A DNA stretch of 64,000 nucleotides, taken from positions 62,001 through 126,000 of the forward strand of contig JAHHHJ010000016.1 of assembly GCA_019359445.1 (NCBI GenBank). Reading direction: 5' to 3'. A program made the position numbers and the translations under genes. Source of the DNA: Kastovskya adunca ATA6-11-RM4. GTDB taxonomy: Bacteria > Cyanobacteriota > Cyanobacteriia > Cyanobacteriales > Coleofasciculaceae. Under the pieces are notes generated by a model, which saw only the letters and a program-made list of their open reading frames with translations, was not told the origin of the DNA and did not search any database. How positions within the stretch are numbered: the first letter of the stretch is position 1; every line of letters begins with the position of its first letter. Positions 37,000 to 45,467 of the stretch are shown piece after piece.

Positions 37000-38613
37000 G
37001 TGTTGATGCCCCGCTGGTCTCTGGGGTTTCTGCTAATAGTGCAGATGCTAGCCGCTTGTAGTAACCCTCAGACCACTGAGTCTAGTAATATCCAGTCTTC
37101 TGGCTCGAAAGAGCAAATCGTCTTAGCTATCGGTGGAGAATCAGAGGAAGGCTACGATCCTACCCTTGGCTGGGGGCGCTACGGTTCTCCCTTGTTTCAA
37201 AGCACGCTACTCCGGCGCGACGAGAACCTCAAAATTGTCAATGATTTAGCAGAACGCTATGAAGTTAGCGAAGACAGAAAAGTCTGGACGGTAAAAATCC
37301 GCGAGGATGCCAAGTTTTCGGATGGTAAGCCACTAACGGCGGAGGATGTTGCCTATACCTTTAACAAGGCGGCGGAAAGTGCAGGGTTGACGGACATAAG
37401 CGTATTAGACAGAGCCGTTGCTACCGGAAGTTACGAAGTCGAACTGCGTTTGAAAGAGCCGCAAAGTACCTTTGTCAATCGGCTAATTACCTTGGGAATT
37501 GTGCCGAAGCACGCCCACAACGAAAACTATGCCCGCAATCCTATCGGTTCTGGCCCCTATAAGCTTGTGCAGTGGAATGAAGGACAGCAATTAATCGTTG
37601 AAGCTAATCCGGAATACTACGGGGAAAAACCCAAAATTGAGCGTTTAGTCTTCCTTTTTACGGAAGAAGACGCTGCTTTTGCAGCAGCGAAGTCTGGGCA
37701 AGCGCAGGTAGCGGCGGTACCTCAATCCCTAGCGGTGCAGAAAATTAACGGCATGAAGCTGTACGACGTGAAAAGTGTCGATAATCGCGGCTTGATGTTT
37801 CCCTACGTTCCTGCTTCGGAGGGGAAAAAGACCCCTCAGGGCGATCCAATTGGGAATGATGTAACGGCGGATTTGGCGATTCGTCAGGCGATTAACTACG
37901 CCATAGACCGGAAGGCATTGGTTGAAGGGGTACTAGAAGGTTATGGTTCCTCTGCTTATGGCCCGGTGACAGGGTTAGCGTGGGAAGAGCCGGATGCGAA
38001 TATTCAGGATGCCCAACCGGAGAAGGCAAGGCAAATTCTGACGGAGGGAGGCTGGAAAGATAGCGATGGCGATCGCATTGTTGATAAAAATGGCTTGAAG
38101 GCAGAATTTACTATTCTCTATCCCTCCAACGACAGTACCCGTCAGGCGTTAGCCTTGTCTGCTGCCGAAATGATTAAGAACATTGGCATTCAGGCAAATG
38201 TCGAAGGTAAGAGCTGGGATGAAATCAAACCCCGGATGCACAACAACGTCATCCTCTTCGGCTGGGGAAGTCACGATCAAACGGAGATTTACAACCTCTA
38301 TCACAGTTCCTCAGCGCAAGGGGACTTTAATAACGCGGGCTACTACGCCAATCAGGAAATTGACAAGACATTAGATCTAGCAATGGGTGCGCCTTCTGAA
38401 GAAGAAGCGATCGCCTTTTGGCAAGCTGCACAGTGGGAGGGGCAAACGGGCTTCACCACCAAGGGCGATGCTACTTGGGCATGGTTGGTGAACCTTCACC
38501 ACACCTATTTTGTCAGCGAGTGCTTGGATATTGGCAATCCTCAGGTCGAACCTCACGGACACGGTTGGCCGATTACTAGCAATATTGCTGATTGGAAATG
38601 GGTTTGCAATTAA
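37000..38613 (+). CDS. ABC transporter substrate-binding protein, family 5 (Dpp/Nik/Opp type)
   Basis: A 537-residue lipoprotein that captures the substrate outside the inner membrane for the four following subunits. It has a signal peptide with lipobox MLAAC (about residues 16-20). The family 5 hallmarks are the YEVSEDRKVWTVKIREDAKFSDGKPLTAEDVAYTF segment near residue 90 and later GSGPYKL, RQAINYAIDRKALVEGV and FGWGSHDQTEIYN. This class imports peptides, nickel or metallophores, and sequence alone does not say which. The start is GTG at 37000 with AAAGGA nine bases before it; an ATG two codons later is an alternative. Confidence 0.88.
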   Translation: MLMPRWSLGFLLIVQMLAACSNPQTTESSNIQSSGSKEQIVLAIGGESEEGYDPTLGWGRYGSPLFQSTLLRRDENLKIVNDLAERYEVSEDRKVWTVKIREDAKFSDGKPLTAEDVAYTFNKAAESAGLTDISVLDRAVATGSYEVELRLKEPQSTFVNRLITLGIVPKHAHNENYARNPIGSGPYKLVQWNEGQQLIVEANPEYYGEKPKIERLVFLFTEEDAAFAAAKSGQAQVAAVPQSLAVQKINGMKLYDVKSVDNRGLMFPYVPASEGKKTPQGDPIGNDVTADLAIRQAINYAIDRKALVEGVLEGYGSSAYGPVTGLAWEEPDANIQDAQPEKARQILTEGGWKDSDGDRIVDKNGLKAEFTILYPSNDSTRQALALSAAEMIKNIGIQANVEGKSWDEIKPRMHNNVILFGWGSHDQTEIYNLYHSSSAQGDFNNAGYYANQEIDKTLDLAMGAPSEEEAIAFWQAAQWEGQTGFTTKGDATWAWLVNLHHTYFVSECLDIGNPQVEPHGHGWPITSNIADWKWVCN

Positions 38614-38677
38614 GGATTGGTTGATGCCACGCCTGCAACCCTTAGCCAAAGCGCCATTGACCACGGACAGCGGATAA

Positions 38678-39670
38678 ATGACCAAAGCGATCGCCCAATT
38701 TATTTTTCAGAAACTGCTGCGGTTAGTTCTTTTACTAGTAGCGGTTGCCATCTTTAGCTTCGTTTTAGTAAGCCTTTCACCGATTAACCCGGTGGATGCT
38801 TATATCGGTGCGGATATGTTGCAGATTGGGGCAGAGCAACGGGAGCTGATTGCCCAGCGCTGGGGCTTGGATCAACCCATGACAACGCGCTTTTTCCTCT
38901 GGCTGCAACAATTTATCCAGGGGAATCTTGGCACCTCAATGATTTTTAATCAACCTGTTACTACCGTCATTGCGACGCGCTTCCAAACCTCTCTCCAGAT
39001 GCTGGCGGTGGCTTGGTTGCTGTCGGGGGTTTTTGGTCTGTTGTTGGGGGTCTTAGCCGGAGCGTGGGAAGGGTCATGGCTGGATCGGGCAATTCGCCTC
39101 TATGCCTACACCCTGGCATCTAGCCCCACCTTTTGGGTCGCGCTGTTGCTGTTGATTACCTTCTCTGTCAACTTCCGCGTGACACCGATTTGTTGTGCCT
39201 CACCGCCTGGTGTATTGCTAGAAGATGTGACGATTTGGCAGCGCCTGCACCATTTACTTCTACCCGCCGCCACCTTGAGTCTGATTGGTGTAGCGAGTAT
39301 TGCCCTACACACTCGTCAGAAATTGATTGAGGTTTTAAATAGCGATTACGCCCTCTTTGCCAAAGCGCAGGGGGAAACTACAGCCGGGTTTGTCTGGCAC
39401 CACGGCTTACGCAATATCATGCTGCCAGCAATTACCCTACAGTTTGCGTCCTTGAGCGAGTTGTTTGGGGGTTCAGTACTCGCCGAACAAGTTTTTGCCT
39501 ATCCTGGTTTGGGGCAAGCCACAGTCCAAGCCGCCTTGCGGAGCGACGTACCACTGCTGATTGGTATTGTCTTCTTTAGCGCCATCTTTGTTTATACAGG
39601 AAACGCGATCGCTGACATTACCTACCAACTCATTGACCCCCGCATTCGCATTGGCAGGTCTGCGCCATGA
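38678..39670 (+). CDS. ABC transporter permease (DppB/NikB type)
   Basis: First membrane subunit of the peptide/nickel-type importer, 330 residues with about six helices. Hallmarks are FQKLLRLVLLLVAVAIFSFVLVSLSP at the N-terminus, the segment AQRWGLDQPMTTRFFLWLQQFIQGNLGTSM, and the EAA-like GFVWHHGLRNIMLPAITLQFASLSELFGGSVLAEQVFAYPGLG near the end, which is characteristic of BPD_transp_1 B-type subunits. It starts 64 bases after the binding protein and overlaps the next gene by four bases (ATGA), so the three are one operon. Confidence 0.92.
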   Translation: MTKAIAQFIFQKLLRLVLLLVAVAIFSFVLVSLSPINPVDAYIGADMLQIGAEQRELIAQRWGLDQPMTTRFFLWLQQFIQGNLGTSMIFNQPVTTVIATRFQTSLQMLAVAWLLSGVFGLLLGVLAGAWEGSWLDRAIRLYAYTLASSPTFWVALLLLITFSVNFRVTPICCASPPGVLLEDVTIWQRLHHLLLPAATLSLIGVASIALHTRQKLIEVLNSDYALFAKAQGETTAGFVWHHGLRNIMLPAITLQFASLSELFGGSVLAEQVFAYPGLGQATVQAALRSDVPLLIGIVFFSAIFVYTGNAIADITYQLIDPRIRIGRSAP

Positions 39671-40548
39671 AATCCTTGACGCCTCCAGAAAGCGCCACCC
39701 TAACCTTACCGGGAAAACAACGCCAGAGATTCGGCAATCGCCGCCACCGCACCCTCTGGACGATTGGGGCGTGCGTCGTGTTTTTGGCAGCCGTTATCCT
39801 CAGCAGCCAGATATTAGGGGATGCAGGGCTAAATCCGAGTTTAGGCGATCGCAATCAGCCTCCCAACTTGGCTCATCCCTTCGGCACCGACTGGCTAGGG
39901 CGAGACATGCTCACCCGCACCCTGCACGGGCTTTCCTTGAGCCTCTGTATCGGCTTACTAGCGGCGGGATTTAGTGCCGTCATTGGTACTGTCTTAGGGA
40001 TAATCTCCGGAACAGTTGGGGGCAAAGTAGATGCCGTAGTTACCTGGATTATCGATGTCTTCTTCAGCCTGCCTCACCTGGTACTGCTGATTATGATTGC
40101 CTTTGCTGTCGGTGGCGGTACATCAGGTGTAATTATTGCCGTTGCCCTAACGCACTGGACAAGTCTGGCACGCATCATCCGCGCCGAAGTTCTGCAAGTC
40201 AGTAGCTCCAACTACGTCCAGCTTGCCTACAAACTCGGACATTCGCCCTTGTGGGTAGCCCGTCACCACATGATCCCTCATGTCATCCCCCAGCTACTAG
40301 TTGGTTTAATCCTCCTCTTCCCCCATGCCATTCTCCACGAAGCCGCCCTCACCTTTATCGGCATCGGCTTATCTCCCCACACCCCCGCCATCGGCATCAT
40401 CCTTGCAGAGTCCATGCGTCACCTATCCACAGGCTACTGGTGGCTCGGCGTCCTCCCCGGTGTCGCCCTCCTAATTGCCGTCAAAGCCTTCGACATCCTC
40501 GGCGAAAATCTCCGAACACTTCTTGACCCGAAAACGAGCCAGGATTGA
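39667..40548 (+). CDS. ABC transporter permease (DppC/NikC type)
   Basis: Second membrane subunit, 293 residues with one N-terminal helix (about 35-55) and five more. Hallmarks are HPFGTDWLGRDMLTRTLHGLSLSL, the usual FGTDxLGRD entry of C-type subunits, and the ATPase-docking loop YVQLAYKLGHSPLWVARHHMIPHVIPQLL followed by LHEAALTFIGIGLSPHTPAIGIIL. It overlaps the DppB-type gene by four bases. The ATPase genes follow only after about 300 bases of repeats, so the operon is physically split here. Confidence 0.93.
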   Translation: MKSLTPPESATLTLPGKQRQRFGNRRHRTLWTIGACVVFLAAVILSSQILGDAGLNPSLGDRNQPPNLAHPFGTDWLGRDMLTRTLHGLSLSLCIGLLAAGFSAVIGTVLGIISGTVGGKVDAVVTWIIDVFFSLPHLVLLIMIAFAVGGGTSGVIIAVALTHWTSLARIIRAEVLQVSSSNYVQLAYKLGHSPLWVARHHMIPHVIPQLLVGLILLFPHAILHEAALTFIGIGLSPHTPAIGIILAESMRHLSTGYWWLGVLPGVALLIAVKAFDILGENLRTLLDPKTSQD

Positions 40549-40851
40549 TGGGGTGCGGGGGAGCAGGGGAGATGGGGAGCAGGGGAGCGGGGGTGCAGGG
40601 GAGCTGAGGGGATGGGGGGAGAAGCACTATTGACCTAATAACCAATCATTTTACGGGCACGGTACTGCCGTGCCCCTACACAGGACTCCCTTCATACTTC
40701 ATACTTCATACTTCATACTTCATACTTCACCCTTCATACTTCATACTTCATACTTCACCCTTCATACTTCATACTTCATACTTCACCCTTCATACTTCAC
40801 CCTTCATACTTCACCCTTCATACTTCATACTTCACCCTTCATACTTCACCC
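40549..40851. repeat. Repeat block inside the transporter operon
   Basis: Three repeat classes are stacked between permease and ATPase genes: G-rich GCAGGGG/GAGCGGGG units (about 40550-40620), a GGGCACGG...CCGTGCCC hairpin (40655-40675), and about 160 bases of TTCATAC/TTCACCC heptamers (about 40690-40850). The heptamers run up to the ATG of the next gene and leave no normal ribosome binding site. Any open frame here is a by-product of the repeat. Confidence 0.9.
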
Positions 40852-41787
40852 ATGCTTTCCGTCTACAACCTCAGCGTCACCTTCACAATGTACAACCAGG
40901 GCTTGACTCAGCGACGGCTTACGGTGATTACCGAGCTGGATTTGGAGGTTAAGGCGGGAGAGGTGATGGCGGTTGTGGGGGCAAGTGGTTCGGGTAAGAG
41001 TCTGCTCGCTCATGCGATTCTGGGGATTTTGCCGAAGAATGCAGAAGTAGCGGGACAGATCTATTTCAAGGGGGAGCTACTAACCCCAGCGCGATCGCAA
41101 ACCTGGCGCGGGCGAGAAATTGCCCTGATTCCCCAATCTGTAGGCTATCTTGACCCTTTGATGCGGGTAGGGTCGCAAGTCGGTCGTGCGGCACAACTGA
41201 GCGGCATCTCAACGCAAGCGGCTAAACCAGCGGTGGAGCAAACGTTTAACCGCTATGGACTCGCCTCTGTGGTTAAACGCTTTTTCCCGTTTCAGCTTTC
41301 TGGCGGGATGGCGCGGCGGGTGCTGGTTTCAACGGCGGCGGTGGGACAAGCGGAGTTGGTGATTGCGGACGAACCGACGCCGGGATTGCACTCAGAGGTG
41401 GTGAGGGAAACGCTGAATCATTTACGGGAATTAGCCAATGAGGGTAAAGGGGTGATATTGATTACCCACGATATTGAGGCGGCGCTGCAAGTGGCGGATC
41501 GGGTGGCGGTTTTCTATGCAGGGACAACGGTTGAGATTGCGGACGCGCAAGATTTTCCCACGGGAAAAATTCGTCATCCTTACACTAGGGCATTATGGCG
41601 ATCGCTTCCTCAAAATGACTTTATTCCCGTTCCCGGCACTCAACCCAGCCCGGATGCTTTACCCCCTGGCTGTTTATTTACTGAGCGCTGTCCGTGGGTG
41701 ACAGACGCTTGTAGGGAAGCGCGTCCAGCCTTTCGGGAAGTGCGGGGCGCTCCGGTACGCTGTATTCATGCAGATGAGGTGCATTGA
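40852..41787 (+). CDS. ABC transporter ATP-binding protein (DppD/NikD type)
   Basis: First ATPase of the importer, 311 residues. Walker A is GASGSGKSLL, the signature is LSGGMARRVLVS, Walker B is LVIADEPTPGLH, and the switch His is in ITHDIEAALQ. The C-terminal extension LPPGCLFTERCPWVTDACREARPAF holds the Cys-rich oligopeptide-transporter motif of D-type subunits. The ATG at 40852 immediately follows the TTCACCC repeats with no Shine-Dalgarno sequence; another ATG at 40885 (MYNQG) is a possible alternative but would cut into the first strand. It overlaps the next gene by one base. Confidence 0.92.
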   Translation: MLSVYNLSVTFTMYNQGLTQRRLTVITELDLEVKAGEVMAVVGASGSGKSLLAHAILGILPKNAEVAGQIYFKGELLTPARSQTWRGREIALIPQSVGYLDPLMRVGSQVGRAAQLSGISTQAAKPAVEQTFNRYGLASVVKRFFPFQLSGGMARRVLVSTAAVGQAELVIADEPTPGLHSEVVRETLNHLRELANEGKGVILITHDIEAALQVADRVAVFYAGTTVEIADAQDFPTGKIRHPYTRALWRSLPQNDFIPVPGTQPSPDALPPGCLFTERCPWVTDACREARPAFREVRGAPVRCIHADEVH

Positions 41788-42419
41788 TGTTGAGAGGTGA
41801 AAATCTTTCGTTTCGCTACGGGAAAAATCAGCCTTGGCTGTTCCAGAATTTAAATATAGAAGTTGCTCCCGGCGAAATTGTCGGTTTAAGCGGTGCCAGT
41901 GGCTTTGGCAAGACGACGCTGGGTAAGATTCTGGCGGGATATATCGCCCCAAGGTCGGGAATCGTCACCGTTAACGGTCAGCCTTTACCAAAGCGGGGTT
42001 ACTCGCCTGTGCAACTCATCTTCCAGAACCCGGAACTATCGGTTAACCCTCGCTGGCGGATTGAGAAGATTCTCCACGAAGGGCAACCGCCAGAGCAGGA
42101 ACTGCTAAAAGCGCTGAGTATCCACAGTAACTGGTTGACACGATGGCCCCACGAACTGAGCGGCGGGGAGTTACAGCGCATAGCGGTAGCGCGATCGCTA
42201 AATCCCTTTACCCGCTACCTGATTGCCGATGAGATGACGGCAATGCTGGATGCCAATACCCAAGCATTAATCTGGCAGGCGGTAACGGCATACACCCGCC
42301 AGCACAAGTTAGGGCTATTGGTGGTGAGCCATGAGGCAGCATTACTGAAGCGGTTAGGCGGGCGAATTATTGACTTAAGCGCAAAAAATAGGGGCTTTTC
42401 GCCAATATTGCCTCATTAA
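41787..42419 (+). CDS. ABC transporter ATP-binding protein (DppF/NikE type)
   Basis: Second ATPase, 210 residues. Walker A is GASGFGKTTLGK, the Q-loop is LIFQNPELSVNP, the signature is LSGGELQRIAVARSL, and Walker B is YLIADEMTAMLD, with H in VVSHEAALL. It lacks the C-terminal oligopeptide extension and is short for an F-type subunit, but all ATPase motifs are intact. The ATG at 41787 overlaps the preceding stop by one base (TGATG). Its last four bases overlap the convergent uracil-DNA glycosylase gene. Confidence 0.9.
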   Translation: MLRGENLSFRYGKNQPWLFQNLNIEVAPGEIVGLSGASGFGKTTLGKILAGYIAPRSGIVTVNGQPLPKRGYSPVQLIFQNPELSVNPRWRIEKILHEGQPPEQELLKALSIHSNWLTRWPHELSGGELQRIAVARSLNPFTRYLIADEMTAMLDANTQALIWQAVTAYTRQHKLGLLVVSHEAALLKRLGGRIIDLSAKNRGFSPILPH

Positions 42420-43114
42420 GCGCTGATTTCGTCTAACTTATCCCGCACCGCTTGGATGTCTTGCCACATTAACCATTTTGGGCTTCCCTGCTCTCGTGAA
42501 GGATTTCGTAACAGGTAGGCAGGGTGGAGAATCGGCATACACAGACGCCCTTCCCATTCCATCCAAGTACCGCGAATCTTCGTGATGCCTCGCTTATCCC
42601 CTGTCAATCCTTTAACCGCTGTTGCCCCTGTTAGCAGCATAATTTTGGGATCTATCAGGCGAATCTGCTCTAATAGATAAGGCTTGCAAGCTGCCGCTTC
42701 CTCCGTTGTTGGCGTGCGATTCCCTGGCGGACGGCACTTGACAATGTTTGAGATATAGACATCTTTCTCCGTATCGAGTTTGACGGCTGCCAGAATTTTC
42801 TCTAGCAGTTGCCCAGCCCTCCCCACAAAGGGTAACCCTGTCTCGTCTTCATTTTGCCCTGGCCCTTCCCCAATAATCATAATTGGTGCTTTCGGGTTGC
42901 CTCGTCCGACAACAGCATGGGTGCGGGTTGCTCCTAAGTCGCAACGATGGCAGCGGTTACAATGCTCGGCAATTGGCGTCAGGCTGTCATAGGTACCTGG
43001 AGGAATGGGAATTTTTACATCCGTGGGAATTAACTCTAGATTAGGCTCTGCCTGGGGTAAAGATTCGCTAAAGGCGTCGGTATTAAAAAGACTTATTTGT
43101 TCTTCGTTAGCCAT
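42416..43114 (-). CDS. Uracil-DNA glycosylase, family 4 (Fe-S)
   Basis: Removes uracil from DNA to start base excision repair. The 232 residues have the family 4 marks in order: CNRCHRCDLGATRTHAVVG with the first Fe-S cysteines, IIGEGPGQNEDETGLPFVGRAGQLL, NIVKCRPPGNRTPTTEEAAACKPYL with the other two cysteines, and the late HPAYLLRNP. The first 45 residues are an acidic variable tail. It is convergent with the transporter operon, overlapping it by four bases, and no terminator fits in between. Confidence 0.94.
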   Translation of the reverse strand: MANEEQISLFNTDAFSESLPQAEPNLELIPTDVKIPIPPGTYDSLTPIAEHCNRCHRCDLGATRTHAVVGRGNPKAPIMIIGEGPGQNEDETGLPFVGRAGQLLEKILAAVKLDTEKDVYISNIVKCRPPGNRTPTTEEAAACKPYLLEQIRLIDPKIMLLTGATAVKGLTGDKRGITKIRGTWMEWEGRLCMPILHPAYLLRNPSREQGSPKWLMWQDIQAVRDKLDEISA

Positions 43115-43595
43115 GAATTTAAATGTATTCGCGGGAAGCCCCCGCTATAAAGTAAGCAACGTTCAGGAGTGATGTTTTTAGCGGTGGGATGAAAGCGAGA
43201 AAGTCTAGTGTGGCTCAATGCCACAAATACATCAAAGGGGAGTATGTCACAAGCTCGTATCCATCGAAGCCACAAGACCTCTTGCAAAAATATACTAGAC
43301 CCCTCCCCAACCCTCCCCTTACTAAGGGGAGGGGGCAAGATTTCAAGTCTCCCCCCTTACTAAGGGGGGATTAAGGGGGGTCTATTCGACTTATGCAAGA
43401 GGTCTACAGTACCAAAAAAGGATCGGTACTCGCCCTTTAAATTTTAATTCTCCTGGCACGGTAAAGAAGAAACAAGGGAATTTTTATCCTTGATCCTTAA
43501 GTGTTATTTGCAACATTCTCTCTATTGATCCCGACAGTCTCTGTAAAGATCGTTCATCATGGGGGCAAACCCGTTGCTAAGTGCCGGAGGGAATC
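43115..43595. other. Intergenic with a MITE-like palindromic element
   Basis: A 481-base gap between the divergent uracil-DNA glycosylase and phosphoribosyltransferase genes. It contains the 131-base element at 43275-43405 (separate entry). Flanking sequence should hold the two promoters. The phosphoribosyltransferase leader ends in GGAGG at 43586-43590. The only open frames here read through the palindromes and are not credible genes. Confidence 0.6.
43275..43405. repeat. MITE-like element with 12-bp terminal inverted repeats
   Basis: AGACCTCTTGCA (43275-43286) and its exact complement TGCAAGAGGTCT (43394-43405) bound an interior with two hairpins of the CCCCTTACTAAGGGG type, related to the inserts in the NRPS genes. 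It carries no gene. Ends, size and interior palindromes are those expected of a small non-autonomous element, but no transposase is present in the window. Confidence 0.75.
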
Positions 43596-44303
43596 ATGTC
43601 ATCATCCCCACTCTTTAATGACCGCACCGAAGCTGGGAAGCAGTTGGCTCAGTCCGTGGTCAATCTCATCACAGAGTTAAAGGCAAGTAGTGTATCTGCC
43701 TCACCGATTGTTTATGCTTTGCCGCGTGGTGGTATTCCTGTTGCTGTCCCGATCGCGCGTCAGTTGAGCTGTCCCTTGGATGTGATGGTTGCTAAAAAGA
43801 TCGTGAAGCCTGAAAACCCGGAATTAGCGATTGGGGCTGTAACATCTGAGGGTCATGTTCTTTGGACACAGCCAAGACTCTTTCCTTCTAAGTATTCTCC
43901 TGTGCGAGATGAGGCGTTACGTCAGGCTCAAGAGAAAGCCCAAGCACAGTTAAAACAACTCGCCCCTGGTCGTCCGGATGTCAATCCAGAAGGAGCATTG
44001 GCAATTTTAGTTGATGATGGCATTGCCACGGGGATGACAATGGCAGCCGCCGCAAAAGCGTTGAAGGCATATAACCCAGCAGAGGTGTGGATTTGTGCGC
44101 CCGTTGCCCCGCCCGGATTGCTCAAATCTTTACATCGATGGAGCGATCGCGTGATCATTTTAGAAACACCTGACCCGTTTATGAGCGTTAGTCGCTTCTA
44201 TCAGCAGTTTCCTCAGGTTGAAACCATAGACGCCCTAGCACAGTTGCAACAACACAACCATCTGCTGTTATCTACCCGTAGGCAGAGTCCAGATAACCCT
44301 TAG
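43596..44303 (+). CDS. Phosphoribosyltransferase family protein
   Basis: A 235-residue protein of the PRTase fold. The PRPP-binding signature is LAILVDDGIATGMTMAAAAKAL, and the N-terminal part has IVYALPRGGIPVAVPIARQL with the flexible-loop entry. This wide group is often annotated only as phosphoribosyltransferase, and neither the base substrate nor the product can be read from the sequence. The frame is open to a GTG at 43581, but the ATG at 43596 has GGAGG five bases upstream and is preferred. It stands alone. Confidence 0.87.
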   Translation: MSSSPLFNDRTEAGKQLAQSVVNLITELKASSVSASPIVYALPRGGIPVAVPIARQLSCPLDVMVAKKIVKPENPELAIGAVTSEGHVLWTQPRLFPSKYSPVRDEALRQAQEKAQAQLKQLAPGRPDVNPEGALAILVDDGIATGMTMAAAAKALKAYNPAEVWICAPVAPPGLLKSLHRWSDRVIILETPDPFMSVSRFYQQFPQVETIDALAQLQQHNHLLLSTRRQSPDNP

Positions 44304-44422
44304 CGGGTAGCGCTGATCGGCAAGGCTGCACTATTCTACTAGACAAACCCAGCCCTAGGATTGGGTGTTGTTGGCTCAAGCGATCGCTAACAACAAACAC
44401 AACCAATAACTCCCAACTAGCA

Positions 44423-44719
44423 ATGAGATACTGGCAATTTTGGTGGCGTAGTTTACTTCTTTCTTCTCAGTACAACCCACCAGAGTTTGTCGAACTGGTG
44501 ATGACCACCTTAACGATGGCGTTGTTGTTAAGTTGGGCAGTGACGCAGCAGTGGCCCTATCTGGTTCTCAGTTCCAGCTACGCAATGGGGGCAGCCATAT
44601 CAATGTGGGTACGGGAAGCGATCACCCCCTCGCCCCATCCCCGCGTCTTGCAAATCTTGGCGGTATTGTTACTGATTTATAGCTTATATACCTTCGCTGA
44701 TCTAGTTCATTATCTTTGA
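44423..44719 (+). CDS. Hypothetical two-helix membrane protein
   Basis: A 98-residue protein with no recognised domain. A Trp-rich N-terminus (YWQFWWRSLLLSS) is followed by a first membrane helix (about 25-41), a second stretch (about 47-63) and a third hydrophobic stretch near the C-terminus (LQILAVLLLIYSLYTFADL). It is probably an integral membrane protein of unknown role. The ATG follows a spacer with no strong ribosome site. It lies 119 bases after the phosphoribosyltransferase and may or may not share its transcript. Confidence 0.55.
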   Translation: MRYWQFWWRSLLLSSQYNPPEFVELVMTTLTMALLLSWAVTQQWPYLVLSSSYAMGAAISMWVREAITPSPHPRVLQILAVLLLIYSLYTFADLVHYL

Positions 44720-44798
44720 TGGCGTTTTAGCTAAGTAGGTACGCTCAAATAAACCCAACTGAGTTATCAGGTGGACATTGCCCTGAGATGAGGGAATA

Positions 44799-45034
44799 GG
44801 GAGCAGGGGCGCAGGGGTGCAGGGGAGATGGGGAGCGAGAGAGAAAAATCAATGACGATTAGCCATTACTCCAATCGCCTATTTCATACTTCACTCTTCA
44901 TACTTCATACTTCACCCTTCACCCTTCATACTTCACCCTTCACCAAGCGCCTCCGGCAACGGCTTCACCGAAAACACTTCATCCTTTCTCCCCGACTCAG
45001 GACTCAGGACTCAGGACTCAGGACTCAGGACTCA
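44799..45034. repeat. Composite short tandem repeats (three heptamer types)
   Basis: GCAGGGG units (about 44799-44836), TTCATAC/TTCACCC units (about 44883-44945) and GGACTCA units (about 44993-45034) follow one another. Read on the opposite strand, this is the same order as at 11361-11520, and 36 bases match that block exactly. The right end of the block codes the last residues and stop codon of the VOC protein on the minus strand. Confidence 0.88.
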
Positions 45035-45401
45035 CCCTTTGGTGCAAAATCAGACGATTTCCGGCGGGGTCGTAGGCATAGATTTCTCTCCCGTGGGAGG
45101 CGGTGATGATTTCACCGGGGGGTGGGTAGCCCAGAGCTTCTAAGTGAGCGATCGCTACTTCTAAATCTTTGACTTCTACGCACAAACTCATTCCGCTTCG
45201 GGTAGAATTTGCCAACTCGCTCTGGTGGCTGGCTTTTGGCTTAAAAATCGCCAAGCGCAAGTTAGGCAGACTAAACTCAGCATAACTGCCCGGTATGTAA
45301 GAGGTAGGGTCTTGCCCTAAAAGTTGGGTATAAAATTGCACCAGCGTCTCAGCGTCAATGGCTGCTAGTGTGATGAAGGCATCCGTGGGTTGCAACGTCA
45401 T
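45018..45401 (-). CDS. VOC (glyoxalase/bleomycin resistance) superfamily protein
   Basis: A 127-residue single-domain VOC protein with two beta-alpha-beta-beta-beta halves: FITLAAIDAETLVQFYTQLLGQDP, then MSLCVEVKDLEVAIAHLEALGYPP, ending in GREIYAYDPAGNRLILHQ, the strand that carries the last metal-ligand Glu in many relatives (Asn here). Enzymatic role unknown. The last codons (SPES and the stop) come from the GAGTCCT heptamer block, so the repeat has set the protein's C-terminus. It is divergent from the CBS gene. Confidence 0.8.
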   Translation of the reverse strand: MTLQPTDAFITLAAIDAETLVQFYTQLLGQDPTSYIPGSYAEFSLPNLRLAIFKPKASHQSELANSTRSGMSLCVEVKDLEVAIAHLEALGYPPPGEIITASHGREIYAYDPAGNRLILHQRVSPES

Positions 45402-45467
45402 AAATTTAGTTATGCCTCATGATCCCGGTAATTTCTTACAATACAGTTGATGAGTAAAGAGCCGAGA

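Noticed and set aside
40670-40906. Open frame of ILHTSYF-like repeats
   Set aside because: It is a translation of the TTCATAC/TTCACCC heptamers, which stay open in several frames and end inside the ATPase gene.
43093-43338. Minus-strand frame across the MITE-like element
   Set aside because: Its N-terminal part is translated palindrome and it overlaps the start of the uracil-DNA glycosylase gene.
43275-43405. CRISPR-like repeat array
   Set aside because: The repeats are palindromic hairpins without regular spacers, and no cas genes are near.
44828-45106. Forward open frame over the heptamer block
   Set aside because: It reads through non-coding repeats and overlaps the real VOC gene on the other strand.
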